64,000 nt of DNA. Origin: a bacterium. GTDB taxonomy: Bacteria; Patescibacteriota; Dojkabacteria; GCA-002793355. The position numbers were made by a program, and so were the translations under genes. Numbering within the stretch: position 1 is the stretch's first letter; each line of letters starts with the position of its first letter. The stretch spans positions 1 to 64,000 of the forward strand of contig JADYZG010000029.1 in the NCBI GenBank assembly GCA_020853235.1, in the 5' to 3' direction. The notes beneath the pieces are model-generated. The model did not search any database. It had not been told where the DNA came from and saw only the letters and a program-made list of their open reading frames with translations. Shown in pieces: positions 17,462 to 28,436 of the stretch.

Positions 17462-18829
17462 TTAGTAGTAGAGATCATTTAATTCAGGCTGCAAGAGTAA
17501 TACCCAATCTTCATTTTTGAAGTTTTTTGTTTCTTCTTTGATAAACGTTTGGAGGTCTGGAGTAATTTCCACACTATTTTTATTCGAAAATCCTGACGCA
17601 ATCTCTTTTGCAAACATCGTCCCTAAGATGATTGTAAAGTCTGCAGATTTTTCTAAAATTTCGCCTAGCTCATGATTTTTATTTTTGTGTAAAGTGGATA
17701 ACTCTGGTATACCCCCAGTAATAACAAGGAGCTTTTTCTTCTTGGTTTTTGCTAGTGCAAATGCCGTTTTGATACCTGATTTTGCGGTTGAAAAGCTGAT
17801 GTTATAAGAATCGTCGACACCTTGATATCCAAGTACAGTTCCTTGGTGCTGTCTTCGCTCAGGAAGTTCGAGTTTTTTGACGATATTTGCAACAAAGGAT
17901 TCTTTGATTGAAAGTGCACTTGCAACCTCTAATGCAAACTGAAGATTGATTATATTGGAAATAGACAATTGCTCTGCTTTTACTTTCTTTCCCTGATATG
18001 ACAGTTCTTTGATGTCATCTTCGATAGTTATAACAGTATCTTGATGTAAAATTTTATTTTTTGTGTTCATGGTAGTGATCTTGACACAATTCTGCTTAGA
18101 ATGCGTGAATACCTCGCTAAGTGCGAGTGCTAATCGCTCTTCATTTCCATGACGTTCGAGATGTTGGTCTCCGACATTTGTAAGCACTGCAATATCTGGC
18201 CGAAGCATGTCACAGCTGCTTGCAATCTCTCCGATTTGATAAGTATCTACTTCCGCGATGAGAATTTCTGTATCTGATTTAAGATCTGCCTGTATCCAAT
18301 TCGCAATACCAAGTGGTGTATTAATATTTCCTGGAATCATCTGTGTTTTATATGAAGAATGAATGAGTTGTTGAATGAAATTTTTGACAGTAGTCTTGCC
18401 GTAACTCCCTGCGACAGCAATCACTTTTACTTTTCCGTGTGTAGCAATTTTCTGTGTTGCTCGAGCCAGGACTTTCTTCTTTGCAATTTCTGCATAAATT
18501 GATACAAGAATATTTGCAAGTAAGACAATGATTGGGGCGAATAATGAAATCACAAGAATCCACAGTAAGGCGATGGAGATAGAGCTTACGAAATAGAGCC
18601 CAGAGAGTAAAATCATTCCCCAAATCAAAAAGCAAATACCCAGCGTTAGCAACACTCTAGACGTAAACTTCAAGTGATCTCGTCTTTGTATATTTCTGCG
18701 AAAGAAAAATCGCGGTAACCATTTGAGTAGCCGTTTTGTTGAGTACTCTTCAAGTTGGAGAATATAAAGAAAGTCCGGAAATGGTAAAAATATGTCAAAG
18801 AGTTTGAAGAAAGTTTTTAATTTTTCCAT
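17462..18829 (-). CDS. murF: MurF-like ligase with N-terminal membrane segment
   Basis: 455 residues. Residues 1-60 are basic/amphipathic; about 62-115 form two membrane helices (LTLGICFLIWGMILLSG and a second). The Mur ligase core starts near 135: AVAGSYGKTTVKNFIQ, IPGNINTPLGIANWI, LIAEVDTYQIGEI, LTNVGDQHLERHG; the C-domain has DDSYNISFSTAKSGI and VITGGIPEL. Core motifs fit UDP-MurNAc-tripeptide:D-Ala-D-Ala ligase. The usual N-terminal substrate domain is absent and replaced by the membrane anchor. It is transcribed towards ddl (convergent) and overlaps the upstream hydrolase by 35 bases. MurT-type amide-ligase partner function is a less likely alternative. Confidence 0.8.
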   Translation of the reverse strand: MEKLKTFFKLFDIFLPFPDFLYILQLEEYSTKRLLKWLPRFFFRRNIQRRDHLKFTSRVLLTLGICFLIWGMILLSGLYFVSSISIALLWILVISLFAPIIVLLANILVSIYAEIAKKKVLARATQKIATHGKVKVIAVAGSYGKTTVKNFIQQLIHSSYKTQMIPGNINTPLGIANWIQADLKSDTEILIAEVDTYQIGEIASSCDMLRPDIAVLTNVGDQHLERHGNEERLALALSEVFTHSKQNCVKITTMNTKNKILHQDTVITIEDDIKELSYQGKKVKAEQLSISNIINLQFALEVASALSIKESFVANIVKKLELPERRQHQGTVLGYQGVDDSYNISFSTAKSGIKTAFALAKTKKKKLLVITGGIPELSTLHKNKNHELGEILEKSADFTIILGTMFAKEIASGFSNKNSVEITPDLQTFIKEETKNFKNEDWVLLLQPELNDLYY

Positions 18830-19463
18830 AGAAAATATATTGATTAAAGATATGTAAATTGTGTCCCGCGTTTTCGATAATTTCTAGTGTACTATTCGGT
18901 ATGAGTAGGTGCATTTCTTTTGCAAGTTCTGGACTGGCTTCGATGTCTTGATTTCCCCAGAGAAGGAGTGTCGGAACAGTAATTTTTGGAAGTAATAATG
19001 TTTGATCAGAGAGAATAGCATTACGGTAGATTTTTCCCATGCCTTTTGCATCGGCTTCGAGTAATTCTGCATTTCTGCTCAACTTTTTGCTAAACCCAAG
19101 TTTTTTGGCTATTTTTGCAATCTTAGTGAGGGCTTTTACTTTCAGTGAAGGTCTGTAAATTGATGGTGAACCATAGAGCACGAGACCTTTCAACCATGGT
19201 GGCTGTGAACTCGCAATATACGAGGCAATTCGACCACCAAAGGAATGTCCGAGTAAGACAATATCTTGCTTGCCTAGTTCTTGTATCTTGTTAAGAACGT
19301 AGTCTGCATATTCAGGAATACTCCAATTCTCATCAACAAGTGGCGTTTTTCCAAATCCTGGGAGTTCGATAATGACAACTTTGTAATCAGAAAAGGGAGT
19401 CTTCATGTGTTCCCAATCGCCCAGCGTTTGTTCCCAACCAGGGACCATAACTAATGTTGTCAT
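18795..19463 (-). CDS. Alpha/beta hydrolase
   Basis: 222 residues. Start TTLVMVPGWEQTLGDWEHM contains the oxyanion strand-loop; nucleophile elbow GHSFGG (about residues 72-77); acid LLWGNQDIEAS; base NAGHNLHIFN. All three triad residues are visible. Substrate unknown; the compact build is like BioH/MhpC-type esterases. ATG 19463 follows TAAAAT with a 6-base gap, so probably leaderless. The 3' end overlaps murF by 35 bases, so the two are likely co-transcribed; whether the hydrolase works on envelope lipids or peptides is only a guess from context. Confidence 0.82.
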   Translation of the reverse strand: MTTLVMVPGWEQTLGDWEHMKTPFSDYKVVIIELPGFGKTPLVDENWSIPEYADYVLNKIQELGKQDIVLLGHSFGGRIASYIASSQPPWLKGLVLYGSPSIYRPSLKVKALTKIAKIAKKLGFSKKLSRNAELLEADAKGMGKIYRNAILSDQTLLLPKITVPTLLLWGNQDIEASPELAKEMHLLIPNSTLEIIENAGHNLHIFNQYIFYGKIKNFLQTL

Positions 19464-19472
19464 GTACCTATT

Positions 19473-20282
19473 TTACACGACTGTGAGAATATCGGTACTT
19501 CTTTCTTTGAGCAAACCTTCTCTGATGAGATCTTGGGCAACTTTTTTAATATTTTTCTGTGTGTATCCGGGAAGAATAACTTTGGTGGTATCAAGTTTCT
19601 TGAGGAGAAGAGTTTCTCTGAGTAGGTATCCTCTAACAAAACGCTCAGATCCTTTAAAAGGTTTTTGTTTTGTGTAACTTTTTTGTTTATGGAAGTAATC
19701 GATTCCTTCAGATTTGAGCCAATTTCCGTAGTCCATGAGTGCGTAGTACCAACTGCGCGGATCGGTTTTGTCTATTACTTTTGCAAGTACTGTTTTAATT
19801 TGTTGATCCCTGATTTTTTCGACAGAGTCTTTAAAAAAATGATGAAGTACGACAGTACGGATATTTGTTTCTACGACAATGGTTGATTGATTGTAAGCGA
19901 ATGCGAGTATCGCATTCGCCGTATATTCACCTATTCCTGGTAATTTGCGAAGCTCGATAAAAGTTGCCGGTATCCTCCCTTGCAATTCACTTTCAATATA
20001 TTTTCCTGCTTCCCACAGAAACTTTCCCCGGCGATTGTATCCAAGTCCATTCCATGCAAGGAGAATTTCTGAGAGTGAGGCGTTCGCGAGCTTCTTTGTC
20101 GTGGGAAATTTTTTTAGCCAATCCAAGTATTTAGGAATAACACGGAGGGTTTGCGTTTGTTGAAGCATAATTTCAGAGACCATAATTTCGTATGGATTTT
20201 GAGTTTCTCTCCAAGGGAAAGTACGATGATTCTTCTCGAAGAAATCATAAATCAGTTTTTGAAACTCACTTGTGCGCATCAT
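19473..20282 (-). CDS. MutY-like A/G-specific DNA glycosylase lacking the Fe-S cluster
   Basis: 269 residues. The HhH-GPD fold is clear: FPWRETQNPYEIMVSEIMLQQTQ with the first catalytic Glu, WNGLGYNRR, and helix-hairpin-helix LPGIGEYTANAI. The catalytic Asp position (MutY LDGNV) reads VVETNIRTV, that is Glu. The C-terminal loop that normally carries four Fe-S cysteines (ALMDYGNWLKSEG onwards) has none, and the MutT-like 8-oxoG domain is missing. The family removes A opposite 8-oxoG. TATAAT ends 5 bases before the ATG ATG start pair. Activity with Glu instead of Asp is uncertain. Confidence 0.8.
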   Translation of the reverse strand: MMRTSEFQKLIYDFFEKNHRTFPWRETQNPYEIMVSEIMLQQTQTLRVIPKYLDWLKKFPTTKKLANASLSEILLAWNGLGYNRRGKFLWEAGKYIESELQGRIPATFIELRKLPGIGEYTANAILAFAYNQSTIVVETNIRTVVLHHFFKDSVEKIRDQQIKTVLAKVIDKTDPRSWYYALMDYGNWLKSEGIDYFHKQKSYTKQKPFKGSERFVRGYLLRETLLLKKLDTTKVILPGYTQKNIKKVAQDLIREGLLKERSTDILTVV

Positions 20283-20327
20283 TTCAAATTATAGCGGATG
20301 AAACGCGTCTTATAGAAAATGTAATTT

Positions 20328-20537
20328 GTGTCTGGACTTTCTCGAAAAGATAGTAGTACAAGATATAAAGATATACAACTTTACGAGTCTGACGGGCTAG
20401 AAATACTAAGACGAGGCGCAAATCCAGAAATTACACTGCTTGCGTTTGAGCATAATACAGGGGGTGCTCAAACTGTGTACAGCAGAATGCTTCGAATAGA
20501 ATCAGAACATAGACCCAAAGCTTCCAAATACTATTAG
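20328..20537 (+). CDS. Small ORF, doubtful
   Basis: 69 codons from GTG 20328 in the 285-base gap between the divergent mutY-like start and the groEL end. The product is polar (RKDSSTRYKDIQLYESDG, ending PKASKYY) and matches nothing known. No Shine-Dalgarno and no well-placed -10 were found. It overlaps no other gene, which is the main argument for it. Confidence 0.25.
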   Translation: MSGLSRKDSSTRYKDIQLYESDGLEILRRGANPEITLLAFEHNTGGAQTVYSRMLRIESEHRPKASKYY

Positions 20538-20568
20538 TCGATACTTCGGCGTTTTGTCCTAGTGAATC

Positions 20569-22261
<1,693 letters not shown>

Positions 22262-22262
22262 G

Positions 22263-22291
22263 ATTATAGAAATTGAAATGTGAAATGTCAA
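22263..22291 (-). promoter_or_regulatory. groEL sigma-70 promoter
   Basis: Minus strand TTGACA (22291-22286), 17-base spacer, TATAAT (22268-22263): both hexamers are perfect consensus with ideal spacing. Confidence 0.93.
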
Positions 22292-22303
22292 GTTTCAAGC
22301 TGA

Positions 22304-23221
22304 TTACTTGGCATTCAAAAACCCTAGTATCCTTTCTTCTGAAAATACTTTCTTGTAATCTTTAAAGTCTTTCACGACTAGCGGAGCATGACCTTTTAAA
22401 GTTATTTTTTCCCATTCAATAGAAGTATAGACTTGCGAAAACATTTTTTGTTGATTTTTTAGTGGAAAGAATTGGTCGTGTGGTGAATAAAACGCGAGCA
22501 TGGGGATTGTAAGTTTGCCTGAAGGTCCAAATTTCGTTAAGTATTGTGCGACTGTGGAAAAGTGAATTTTCCAGTCTCCACTGTGAAGCAAAAATTTTTC
22601 GAATTCTACGAACTCTTGTTGTGTTTCTACAGGTAGATGACTTAAGTGCCGTTTTTTAATCATATATTTTGTATAGATGCTAACGAGTAATTCTTTAGAG
22701 AGTGCCCAATTTACAAACTTTGATCCAGGGTCTGTGACAATCACTTTACAAAAAGCTAAGATAAATAATTTTTTTAATTTTGAGAAACCAAAAGTGTCTT
22801 TGCCCAGAAGTCCAACAACAGAAATTATTTTTTGCACACGTTTTTGAACTTTTGAACTTGCAAGTAACGCTTCTGTTGTAAACCAAAATCCTGCAGAAGC
22901 AGCCACAATAATAATATTCTTTTCCTTAACAACTGTATCAAGAAATACGGCAATTTCGTCACCTAGTGATTTGATTGTCGCAGGGGCGCCTGGGTTACGT
23001 TTCGCGACCCCCATTCCTGGAATTTCATAACCATAGGTATGGTAAAACTGAGCGAAATATTCTGACATTGGAAAGAATCTTTCTAATGGAGATTTTTGAC
23101 CTGCAATAAAAAATATTGCAGTATTCTTGTCTAGCGAATTTTTAGATGGAATATCAGAATAACGAACGGTACTGCTAAGGATTTGTACTTCTTTAATCAG
23201 CTCTTTCGGCAGTTCGATCAT
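22304..23221 (-). CDS. Alpha/beta hydrolase fold protein
   Basis: 305 residues, no signal peptide. The N-terminal FFIAGQKSPLERFFPM is an oxyanion-type loop; AASAGFWF (about 105-112) is the nucleophile elbow; AFYSPHDQFFPL supplies the acid and LKGHAPLVVK the histidine. The lid region (about 150-215) is long and basic. Substrate unknown. The ATG overlaps the stop of the ATP-grasp gene (ATGA), so the pair is translationally coupled. A ligase and a hydrolase together could build and recycle a small peptide or amide, but this is inference from coupling. Confidence 0.75.
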   Translation of the reverse strand: MIELPKELIKEVQILSSTVRYSDIPSKNSLDKNTAIFFIAGQKSPLERFFPMSEYFAQFYHTYGYEIPGMGVAKRNPGAPATIKSLGDEIAVFLDTVVKEKNIIIVAASAGFWFTTEALLASSKVQKRVQKIISVVGLLGKDTFGFSKLKKLFILAFCKVIVTDPGSKFVNWALSKELLVSIYTKYMIKKRHLSHLPVETQQEFVEFEKFLLHSGDWKIHFSTVAQYLTKFGPSGKLTIPMLAFYSPHDQFFPLKNQQKMFSQVYTSIEWEKITLKGHAPLVVKDFKDYKKVFSEERILGFLNAK

Positions 23222-24180
23222 AATTCATAAATTGCGGACATTATTATTTTTGCAACATTTCGTTGTGCACCTTTTTCTGTTTTGTAGTGGATTCTCATGC
23301 CTGGTGCGGCGTTTGCTTCAATGACAAACACTGCCTTGTTTGGTTCTGTTAAATCCTCGGCAATAATATCAATCCCAGCGAATCGTAAGCCAAGAACCTT
23401 TGTGACTTTTATTGCAATTTCTTTGTAGGATTGATCGCAAGTTTCTGTAACATCATCAACTGTTCCACCGAGTGAAAGATTCGCGGTTAATCGTAAAAAA
23501 ATGCTTTTTCCTATAGGGAGAATGCTTGATTTATCGAATCCCTGTGCGGTAATAATACCCCATGTATACTCAGAATCTGGAACTTGAGGTAGTCCCTGTG
23601 TTTTATTCTCCATATTAAGGTCCGCGAATAAAGTTTGAATGTCTGTAATTCCATCACCAATAATTGTTGGTGGTCGTCTTAGTGAGATTGCAAGAACTTC
23701 ATTGTCAAGGACAAGAAATCGGTAATTTTCACCAACTACATAGGTTTCGGCTAAAACAATTGGCGATTCTCTGTGTGCACGGAAGTATGCTGCTTCTAAA
23801 TTATCTACCTCCGGTAAAACAGTAACGCCTTTCCCTCCGTGAGAATCAGCAGGTTTTACAACTATGTTTTTGTTTTGTGCAAAGAAAGATATAAGATCTT
23901 TTTGAATATTTTTTACACGAATTTGTTTCGGAACTGGAATATTTAGCGGTTCTAGTAGTCTGTGAACTTCGAGCTTGTTTTTTGATACTGTCACTGCAGC
24001 CTGTCTATTGAGTGGCGTTGATGCTTTATAGCAAAAAACGGCAGCACCATTCTTTGTTTTGAGGTGAAGTCTTCGCGTTTTTAAGTCTAGAAAATAAGGA
24101 ATGCCTAATTCATCACAGGCCGTTGCGTAGTAACGAATATGAACATTTTTGATTTGCCCAGTGGTGATAGGCTGACTCAT
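23218..24180 (-). CDS. ATP-grasp ligase, cyanophycin-synthetase/glutathione-synthetase-like
   Basis: 320 residues. After an N-terminal pre-ATP domain, NKNIVVKPADSHGGKGVTVL (about 115-134) is the ATP-grasp glycine loop; GENYRFLVLDNEVLAISLRR and PPTIIGDGITDIQTL closely follow the ATP-grasp segment of cyanophycin synthetase/GshF; FAGIDIIAEDL and FVIEANAAPGMRIHY carry the Mg-binding acids and Asn. It should ligate a carboxylate to an amine via acyl phosphate. There is no Mur-like second domain, so it is not full cyanophycin synthetase. ATG start is set by TGT-TATAAT 5 bases upstream. First gene of a two-gene unit with the hydrolase. Confidence 0.82.
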   Translation of the reverse strand: MSQPITTGQIKNVHIRYYATACDELGIPYFLDLKTRRLHLKTKNGAAVFCYKASTPLNRQAAVTVSKNKLEVHRLLEPLNIPVPKQIRVKNIQKDLISFFAQNKNIVVKPADSHGGKGVTVLPEVDNLEAAYFRAHRESPIVLAETYVVGENYRFLVLDNEVLAISLRRPPTIIGDGITDIQTLFADLNMENKTQGLPQVPDSEYTWGIITAQGFDKSSILPIGKSIFLRLTANLSLGGTVDDVTETCDQSYKEIAIKVTKVLGLRFAGIDIIAEDLTEPNKAVFVIEANAAPGMRIHYKTEKGAQRNVAKIIMSAIYEL

Positions 24181-24195
24181 GGTGGATTATAACAG

Positions 24196-25275
24196 CTATT
24201 TTGCGAGAGTTTTCATAAAATTCAGGTACCACCAAACATTGTGAAGGGACGCCAACGTGTAGCCGACAGGATTTTTCTTTTTCTGTAGAAACCTAATGTA
24301 TGAACGAGTGTAATTCTTACACGTCGGACAATCGCAGTTTTTGTCGATAGGAGCCATATCGGTCTCGTATTTTTGAGAGCCAATTCTTACTAAATCAAAG
24401 GTTCTTCCTGCAGTTTCACCATTTCCCTTATTAACAAAAAGTGATCCATGTCGAGCATTTCGTGTCGGAATAACGCAATCGAAAATAGTCATGCCAATTT
24501 GATAACAAGTTTCAATATCGTCGGGAGTTCCCACACCCATCCCATAAGTAATACTACCTTCTGGAACTGAATTTACAAACGCTTCGGCAATTTTCGTATT
24601 AAAAATACCATTTTCATCGAGTGGCCAACCCCCGAATCCATATAAATCAAAGCCGATAGAAGAAAGCTGTTTTCCAGATTCTGCTCGGAGTTCTAAATTG
24701 TTTCCACCTTGAATAACCGCACAGAGGAGTGGACGAGAAAATTCCAGTTTGTTTTTAGAGAGTTTCATGTCAGATGCTGTGTTGCCCGTTAGTTCTGTGA
24801 ATTTCAATTTTGCTCTTTCTGCCCATCGAGTCGTTCTGTCCATTGCCTCAACCGTTGTTTTTCGATCTTCTGTACCCATGAGTGGTACGTCAAGAACGAC
24901 ACGAATATCGCTCCCGATTGCTGCTTGGATTTCTTGTGACCTTTCAGGGGTAAGTAGGTGTTTCTTTTTGGGGGATTCTGGAAGTTTAAATACAGCGCCA
25001 TCTTCGATTATTTTGCCGAGCTTATGCTTATGGATTAATGAAAGAATTTGAAATCCACCACTATCAGAAAGAATAATTTTGTCTTCTGGAAATTTCGCGA
25101 GGTTTCGGTAATTTTGCCCAGCTTTTTCTGCTAACTCGATTATACCGATTAGTTCCATATGCAATGTTGTAACAACAATGCCTGTTAATTTTTCTTGCAC
25201 TTCATGGAAAGGCAGGCTATGAATCGAGGCATAAGTCGCATCGGGGAAAAACGCTGGTAACGGAAGAGTTTTCAT
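24196..25275 (-). CDS. tgt: tRNA-guanine transglycosylase family protein
   Basis: 359 residues. ILSDSGGFQILSL carries the substrate-binding Asp; VLDVPL, DLYGFGGWPLDENG, GMGVGTPDDI and the nucleophile segment FDCVIPTRNARHG are all Tgt signatures. The zinc site is CDCPTC plus His in ASLHN near the end. Bacterial Tgt exchanges G34 for preQ1 in GUN-anticodon tRNAs. No queuosine synthesis genes accompany it, so salvage of queuine or preQ1 is possible. It follows the zinc-ribbon gene by 4 bases, with AAAGGG about 8 bases before the ATG. Confidence 0.9.
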   Translation of the reverse strand: MKTLPLPAFFPDATYASIHSLPFHEVQEKLTGIVVTTLHMELIGIIELAEKAGQNYRNLAKFPEDKIILSDSGGFQILSLIHKHKLGKIIEDGAVFKLPESPKKKHLLTPERSQEIQAAIGSDIRVVLDVPLMGTEDRKTTVEAMDRTTRWAERAKLKFTELTGNTASDMKLSKNKLEFSRPLLCAVIQGGNNLELRAESGKQLSSIGFDLYGFGGWPLDENGIFNTKIAEAFVNSVPEGSITYGMGVGTPDDIETCYQIGMTIFDCVIPTRNARHGSLFVNKGNGETAGRTFDLVRIGSQKYETDMAPIDKNCDCPTCKNYTRSYIRFLQKKKNPVGYTLASLHNVWWYLNFMKTLAK

Positions 25276-25279
25276 AGCA

Positions 25280-25663
25280 TTACCCTTTGCTCTTTAGATT
25301 TTTCTTCTGTTTGCCGATTAGTTCGAGAAGATCTTCATGCGTTTTTACCTTGGTTAGTTTTTTGCGTAAAGCGAGTAATTCATCCGAAGAAATGGGTCCC
25401 AACAAGTAGTATGGATGGAGCATCGCGGGAACAATGTCTAAACGGATTGGAATTTTTTTAGTCATCTGTAACGGTTTAATCACGTGAGCCATGTAAATGC
25501 CCTTGCAATTATCGCATTGCGCCTGTATAATGACCGAAGCGTTTGATTCACTAACGATATCTATATTATCGGGCTTATACGCAGTGCCACATTTATCACA
25601 AAATTTTGAAACATTATCAATAAAGAATGCGCGGAATGATTCTGCGTTATTAGTATTATCCAT
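25280..25663 (-). CDS. Zinc-ribbon protein of unknown function
   Basis: 127 residues. FCDKCGTAY (about 17-25) and AQCDNCKGIY (about 48-57) form a CxxC...CxxC zinc ribbon. The C-terminal half has LGPISSDELLALRKKLTKV and a helical tail ending LKSKG. Not recognised. TATAAT with an extended TG lies 7 bases before ATG 25663, so leaderless; this promoter sits back-to-back with that of rpoD. It is followed at 4 bases by tgt, so the two are one operon, and an RNA-related role is conceivable. Confidence 0.65.
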   Translation of the reverse strand: MDNTNNAESFRAFFIDNVSKFCDKCGTAYKPDNIDIVSESNASVIIQAQCDNCKGIYMAHVIKPLQMTKKIPIRLDIVPAMLHPYYLLGPISSDELLALRKKLTKVKTHEDLLELIGKQKKNLKSKG

Positions 25664-25684
25664 AATTTCAATTATAACACGCTA

Positions 25685-27196
25685 ATGAAGGATATTCTCT
25701 CACGTAAGAAGGTTCAGGCACTTTTAGCAAAAGGCCAGACACAGGGATTTTTGACGGAAAGTGATATTTTAGTAGTATTCCCAAATCCTGAAGTTGACTT
25801 GGAGTCTTTAGAAACTTTTCTTGCTATTTTAGAAAAAGAGAATGTTGAGGTTTTGTATGCCGATGATATGCCGAACAAGCCGGTGAAGATGTCGTTGGAA
25901 GAAAAGATCAAAATCCTTGAGAGCATTCAAGCCTCGGTAACAGGGAATCCGTTGCGTTCGTATTTACAAGAAATTGGAAAAATTCCTTTATTGATTCAAG
26001 ATGAGGAACAATTACTTGCAGAACGGAAGGATTTCGGCGTTGTTATTGAGTTCTATCAAATTCTTTTATTCTTCCAGGCATGGTTTACAGAAGTACAGAA
26101 ATTTAAGGGTGCAATTTTAGAGGAAGCAGTAGAAAAACTAGTAAAGCAACTTAAAGACGAGCTGCCGTTAACAAAGCCATCGGGAGGGCTTTCATTCAAG
26201 CCTTTGTATAACAGTGAAGGAATGACCAACTATCTTGAAGTGTTCATGGAGGATCTTAAGCTCAAAGGCATTGGAGAATTCACAAGTTTTGTGAAAGAGG
26301 GATTAAAAAACAAGCCAATCGAAGAACTTACTGTCGCATTACCTCGTTTGGAGGCAGAATGGAATGTCGCTGTTGGTCGTTTTCATTCGGATATTTTCAC
26401 AAAAATTCCAAAACTAACACCAAAGGCAGAACGAGAGATGTCGAAGTATCTTGTCGAAGGTGAAAAAGCAAAGGCATTGTTAACTCTTGCAAACCTCCGT
26501 TTAGTGGTTAGTGTCGCAAAACGTTATGCACGAAAAGGATTAGATTTTCTTGATTTGATTCAAGAGGGAAATATTGGTCTTATGAAGGCAGTGAACAAGT
26601 TCGACCGTCGTAAAGGATTTAAATTTTCAACGTATGCGACTTGGTGGATTCGACAATCTATTACCCGTGCAATTGCCGACCAAGGACGAACAATTCGTAT
26701 TCCAGTACACATGCACGAAACCATTAACAAACTACGAAAAGTTAAAACGCAACTTGCATCGAAACTCGGTCGAACGCCAACGGTTCCTGAGCTTGCACGA
26801 GCGATGGAAATGGATCGAGAAAAACTTGAATATATTGATCAGATTTCGCAACACCCAACTTCATTAACAGGGGAGAGATCTTCATCGAGTGGCGAGGAAG
26901 ATGATGTACAATTGGCAGAAATAGTTGCTGATACAAGGATCGAAGGTCCAGAAGAAGAAGCTGCGCGGGAAATCTTACACAAGGAGCTTATTGATCTCTT
27001 GCGAGATTTGCCCGAACGCGAACGACGAGTCCTTGAGCTACGTTTTGGCCTAGTTGACGGAGTTGTTCGAACTCTTGAGGAAGTAGGTAAGGAGTTTAAA
27101 GTTACTCGAGAAAGGATTCGACAAATTGAAGCGAAGGCGTTATATCGTTTGCGTGAAATTGCGGAAGAGAAGAGACTGTCGACATACATTAACTAA
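25685..27196 (+). CDS. rpoD: Primary RNA polymerase sigma factor
   Basis: 503 residues. An N-terminal region 1.1-like part (1-90) precedes region 1.2 ([18 protein letters not shown]). A poorly conserved insertion follows (about 125-250). Region 2 ([50 protein letters not shown]) recognises the -10 box; region 3 has [11 protein letters not shown]; region 4 ([37 protein letters not shown]) recognises -35. The intact region 2.4/3.0 fits the many extended -10 promoters in this window. TATAAC ends 6 bases before the ATG, so the gene itself is probably leaderless. Confidence 0.95.
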   Translation: MKDILSRKKVQALLAKGQTQGFLTESDILVVFPNPEVDLESLETFLAILEKENVEVLYADDMPNKPVKMSLEEKIKILESIQASVTGNPLRSYLQEIGKIPLLIQDEEQLLAERKDFGVVIEFYQILLFFQAWFTEVQKFKGAILEEAVEKLVKQLKDELPLTKPSGGLSFKPLYNSEGMTNYLEVFMEDLKLKGIGEFTSFVKEGLKNKPIEELTVALPRLEAEWNVAVGRFHSDIFTKIPKLTPKAEREMSKYLVEGEKAKALLTLANLRLVVSVAKRYARKGLDFLDLIQEGNIGLMKAVNKFDRRKGFKFSTYATWWIRQSITRAIADQGRTIRIPVHMHETINKLRKVKTQLASKLGRTPTVPELARAMEMDREKLEYIDQISQHPTSLTGERSSSSGEEDDVQLAEIVADTRIEGPEEEAAREILHKELIDLLRDLPERERRVLELRFGLVDGVVRTLEEVGKEFKVTRERIRQIEAKALYRLREIAEEKRLSTYIN

Positions 27197-27270
27197 AACG
27201 ACAGTTAAAGGTTAGAAATTACTGGTTATGACCTCTTTACCGTTTATCCTTTATCCTTTATACTGAGGTA

Positions 27271-27816
27271 ATGTCTGCCCAGAAATCGTCAATAAATTTG
27301 TTGGTTGCTGAGATTCACCCTCAAGGGAAGTGGGATCGAATTTACTCTTGGACCGCAAATACCGCAAAATATATCATTATTGTTACAGAATTAATGGTTC
27401 TTGGCGCAATTGGTTTCCGTTTTGTTATTGATGGTCGTATTGCAGCTATGGAAGAACAAATCGTGTTACAAAAACAACTTTTAGATGCTCGTGCAACTGA
27501 AGAAACCGAACTTCGACAGCTTTTAACGGGTATGCGAAGCATACAAGCCATGGAAACAAGTAAGTATTCTCTCTCCTCTTTTTATGAGCAAATTCAGGTG
27601 TTGATTCCTCCAAGCGTGATTGTTCAGTCGTTGAGTATTGATATTAATTCATCATCTATTGCTGGCCAGGTTAATTCTTATGACACGTTGCTTCTTCTCG
27701 AGAACAATTTGAAAAACTCGTCGATACTTTCTAACGTTTCGATGTCTGCAAATCAAAGCGCAGGTGGGGCAATTAACTTTTCTGTTACCTTTAACTTGAA
27801 GTTGGAGGTTCAATAA
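27271..27816 (+). CDS. pilN: Type IV pilus inner-membrane assembly protein PilN-like
   Basis: 181 residues: a short cytoplasmic start with INLLVAEI (PilN INLLP-like motif binding PilM), one membrane helix (about 35-52), a coiled coil (DGRIAAMEEQIVLQKQLLDA) and a periplasmic-type ferredoxin-like domain (about 95-180). It forms the alignment subcomplex with PilO. TATACT ends 6 bases before ATG 27271. The stop overlaps the first base region of pilO (shared position 27816), giving tight coupling. No pilM, pilB, pilT or pilin gene is in the window. Confidence 0.78.
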   Translation: MSAQKSSINLLVAEIHPQGKWDRIYSWTANTAKYIIIVTELMVLGAIGFRFVIDGRIAAMEEQIVLQKQLLDARATEETELRQLLTGMRSIQAMETSKYSLSSFYEQIQVLIPPSVIVQSLSIDINSSSIAGQVNSYDTLLLLENNLKNSSILSNVSMSANQSAGGAINFSVTFNLKLEVQ

Positions 27817-28436
27817 TGGCACAGCTTGCAGGAACTCGAAATGTTTCTAACATTCTTCGAACGAGTCAACAAAAAGCGATTTCGACGGGGCTGCTAACCT
27901 TTGCTTTAGTTGTTGCACTATTGTGGGGATCTTTTAGACCGACAATGATAACAATCATTGAAACTAATCGTAAATATGCAGAAAAAGAGGCAACACTGGC
28001 GAAACTCGAGCAGCAAAATTCGAATATTACTTCATTACTAAAAGATCGTTTGGATCAGGATGAAAAACTAGCAATGCTCGACTACTACTTTCCTGTAGAC
28101 GGTGATTTTTCACTTTATATTGTTAATATGAATCATATTGCAAAAAAGTATGGGTTAACAATGGATAGTGTTAGTTTTTCTGCGAATTATTTTAGACAAG
28201 TGGAGAAAATCGAAGCATTGCAATTTCAAGAAATGACGCCCGTTACTTTCCAAGCATCACTAACCGGTGACCCTAGTAATCTTTCCCCGTTTCTCTCGTA
28301 TATTGAGAACACTCCTTTTTTACCAAAGGTTCTAAGTATTGGCTATTCCCCTAATCGTAATAATTCAGCGAAGACGACAATGTCTGTAACATTTTTATTG
28401 TATAAATTGAGTATTCCAGCTGCAAATCATGAATAA
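27816..28436 (+). CDS. pilO: Type IV pilus assembly protein PilO-like
   Basis: 206 residues. One membrane helix (about 23-44), a coiled coil (about 47-75, RKYAEKEATLAKLEQQNSNI), then a PilO-like ferredoxin-fold domain with MNHIAKKYGLTMDSVSF and the SNLSPFLSYIENTPFLPKVL segment typical of PilO. It pairs with PilN. It is coupled by overlap to pilN before it and overlaps the next small gene by 8 bases. Confidence 0.78.
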   Translation: MAQLAGTRNVSNILRTSQQKAISTGLLTFALVVALLWGSFRPTMITIIETNRKYAEKEATLAKLEQQNSNITSLLKDRLDQDEKLAMLDYYFPVDGDFSLYIVNMNHIAKKYGLTMDSVSFSANYFRQVEKIEALQFQEMTPVTFQASLTGDPSNLSPFLSYIENTPFLPKVLSIGYSPNRNNSAKTTMSVTFLLYKLSIPAANHE

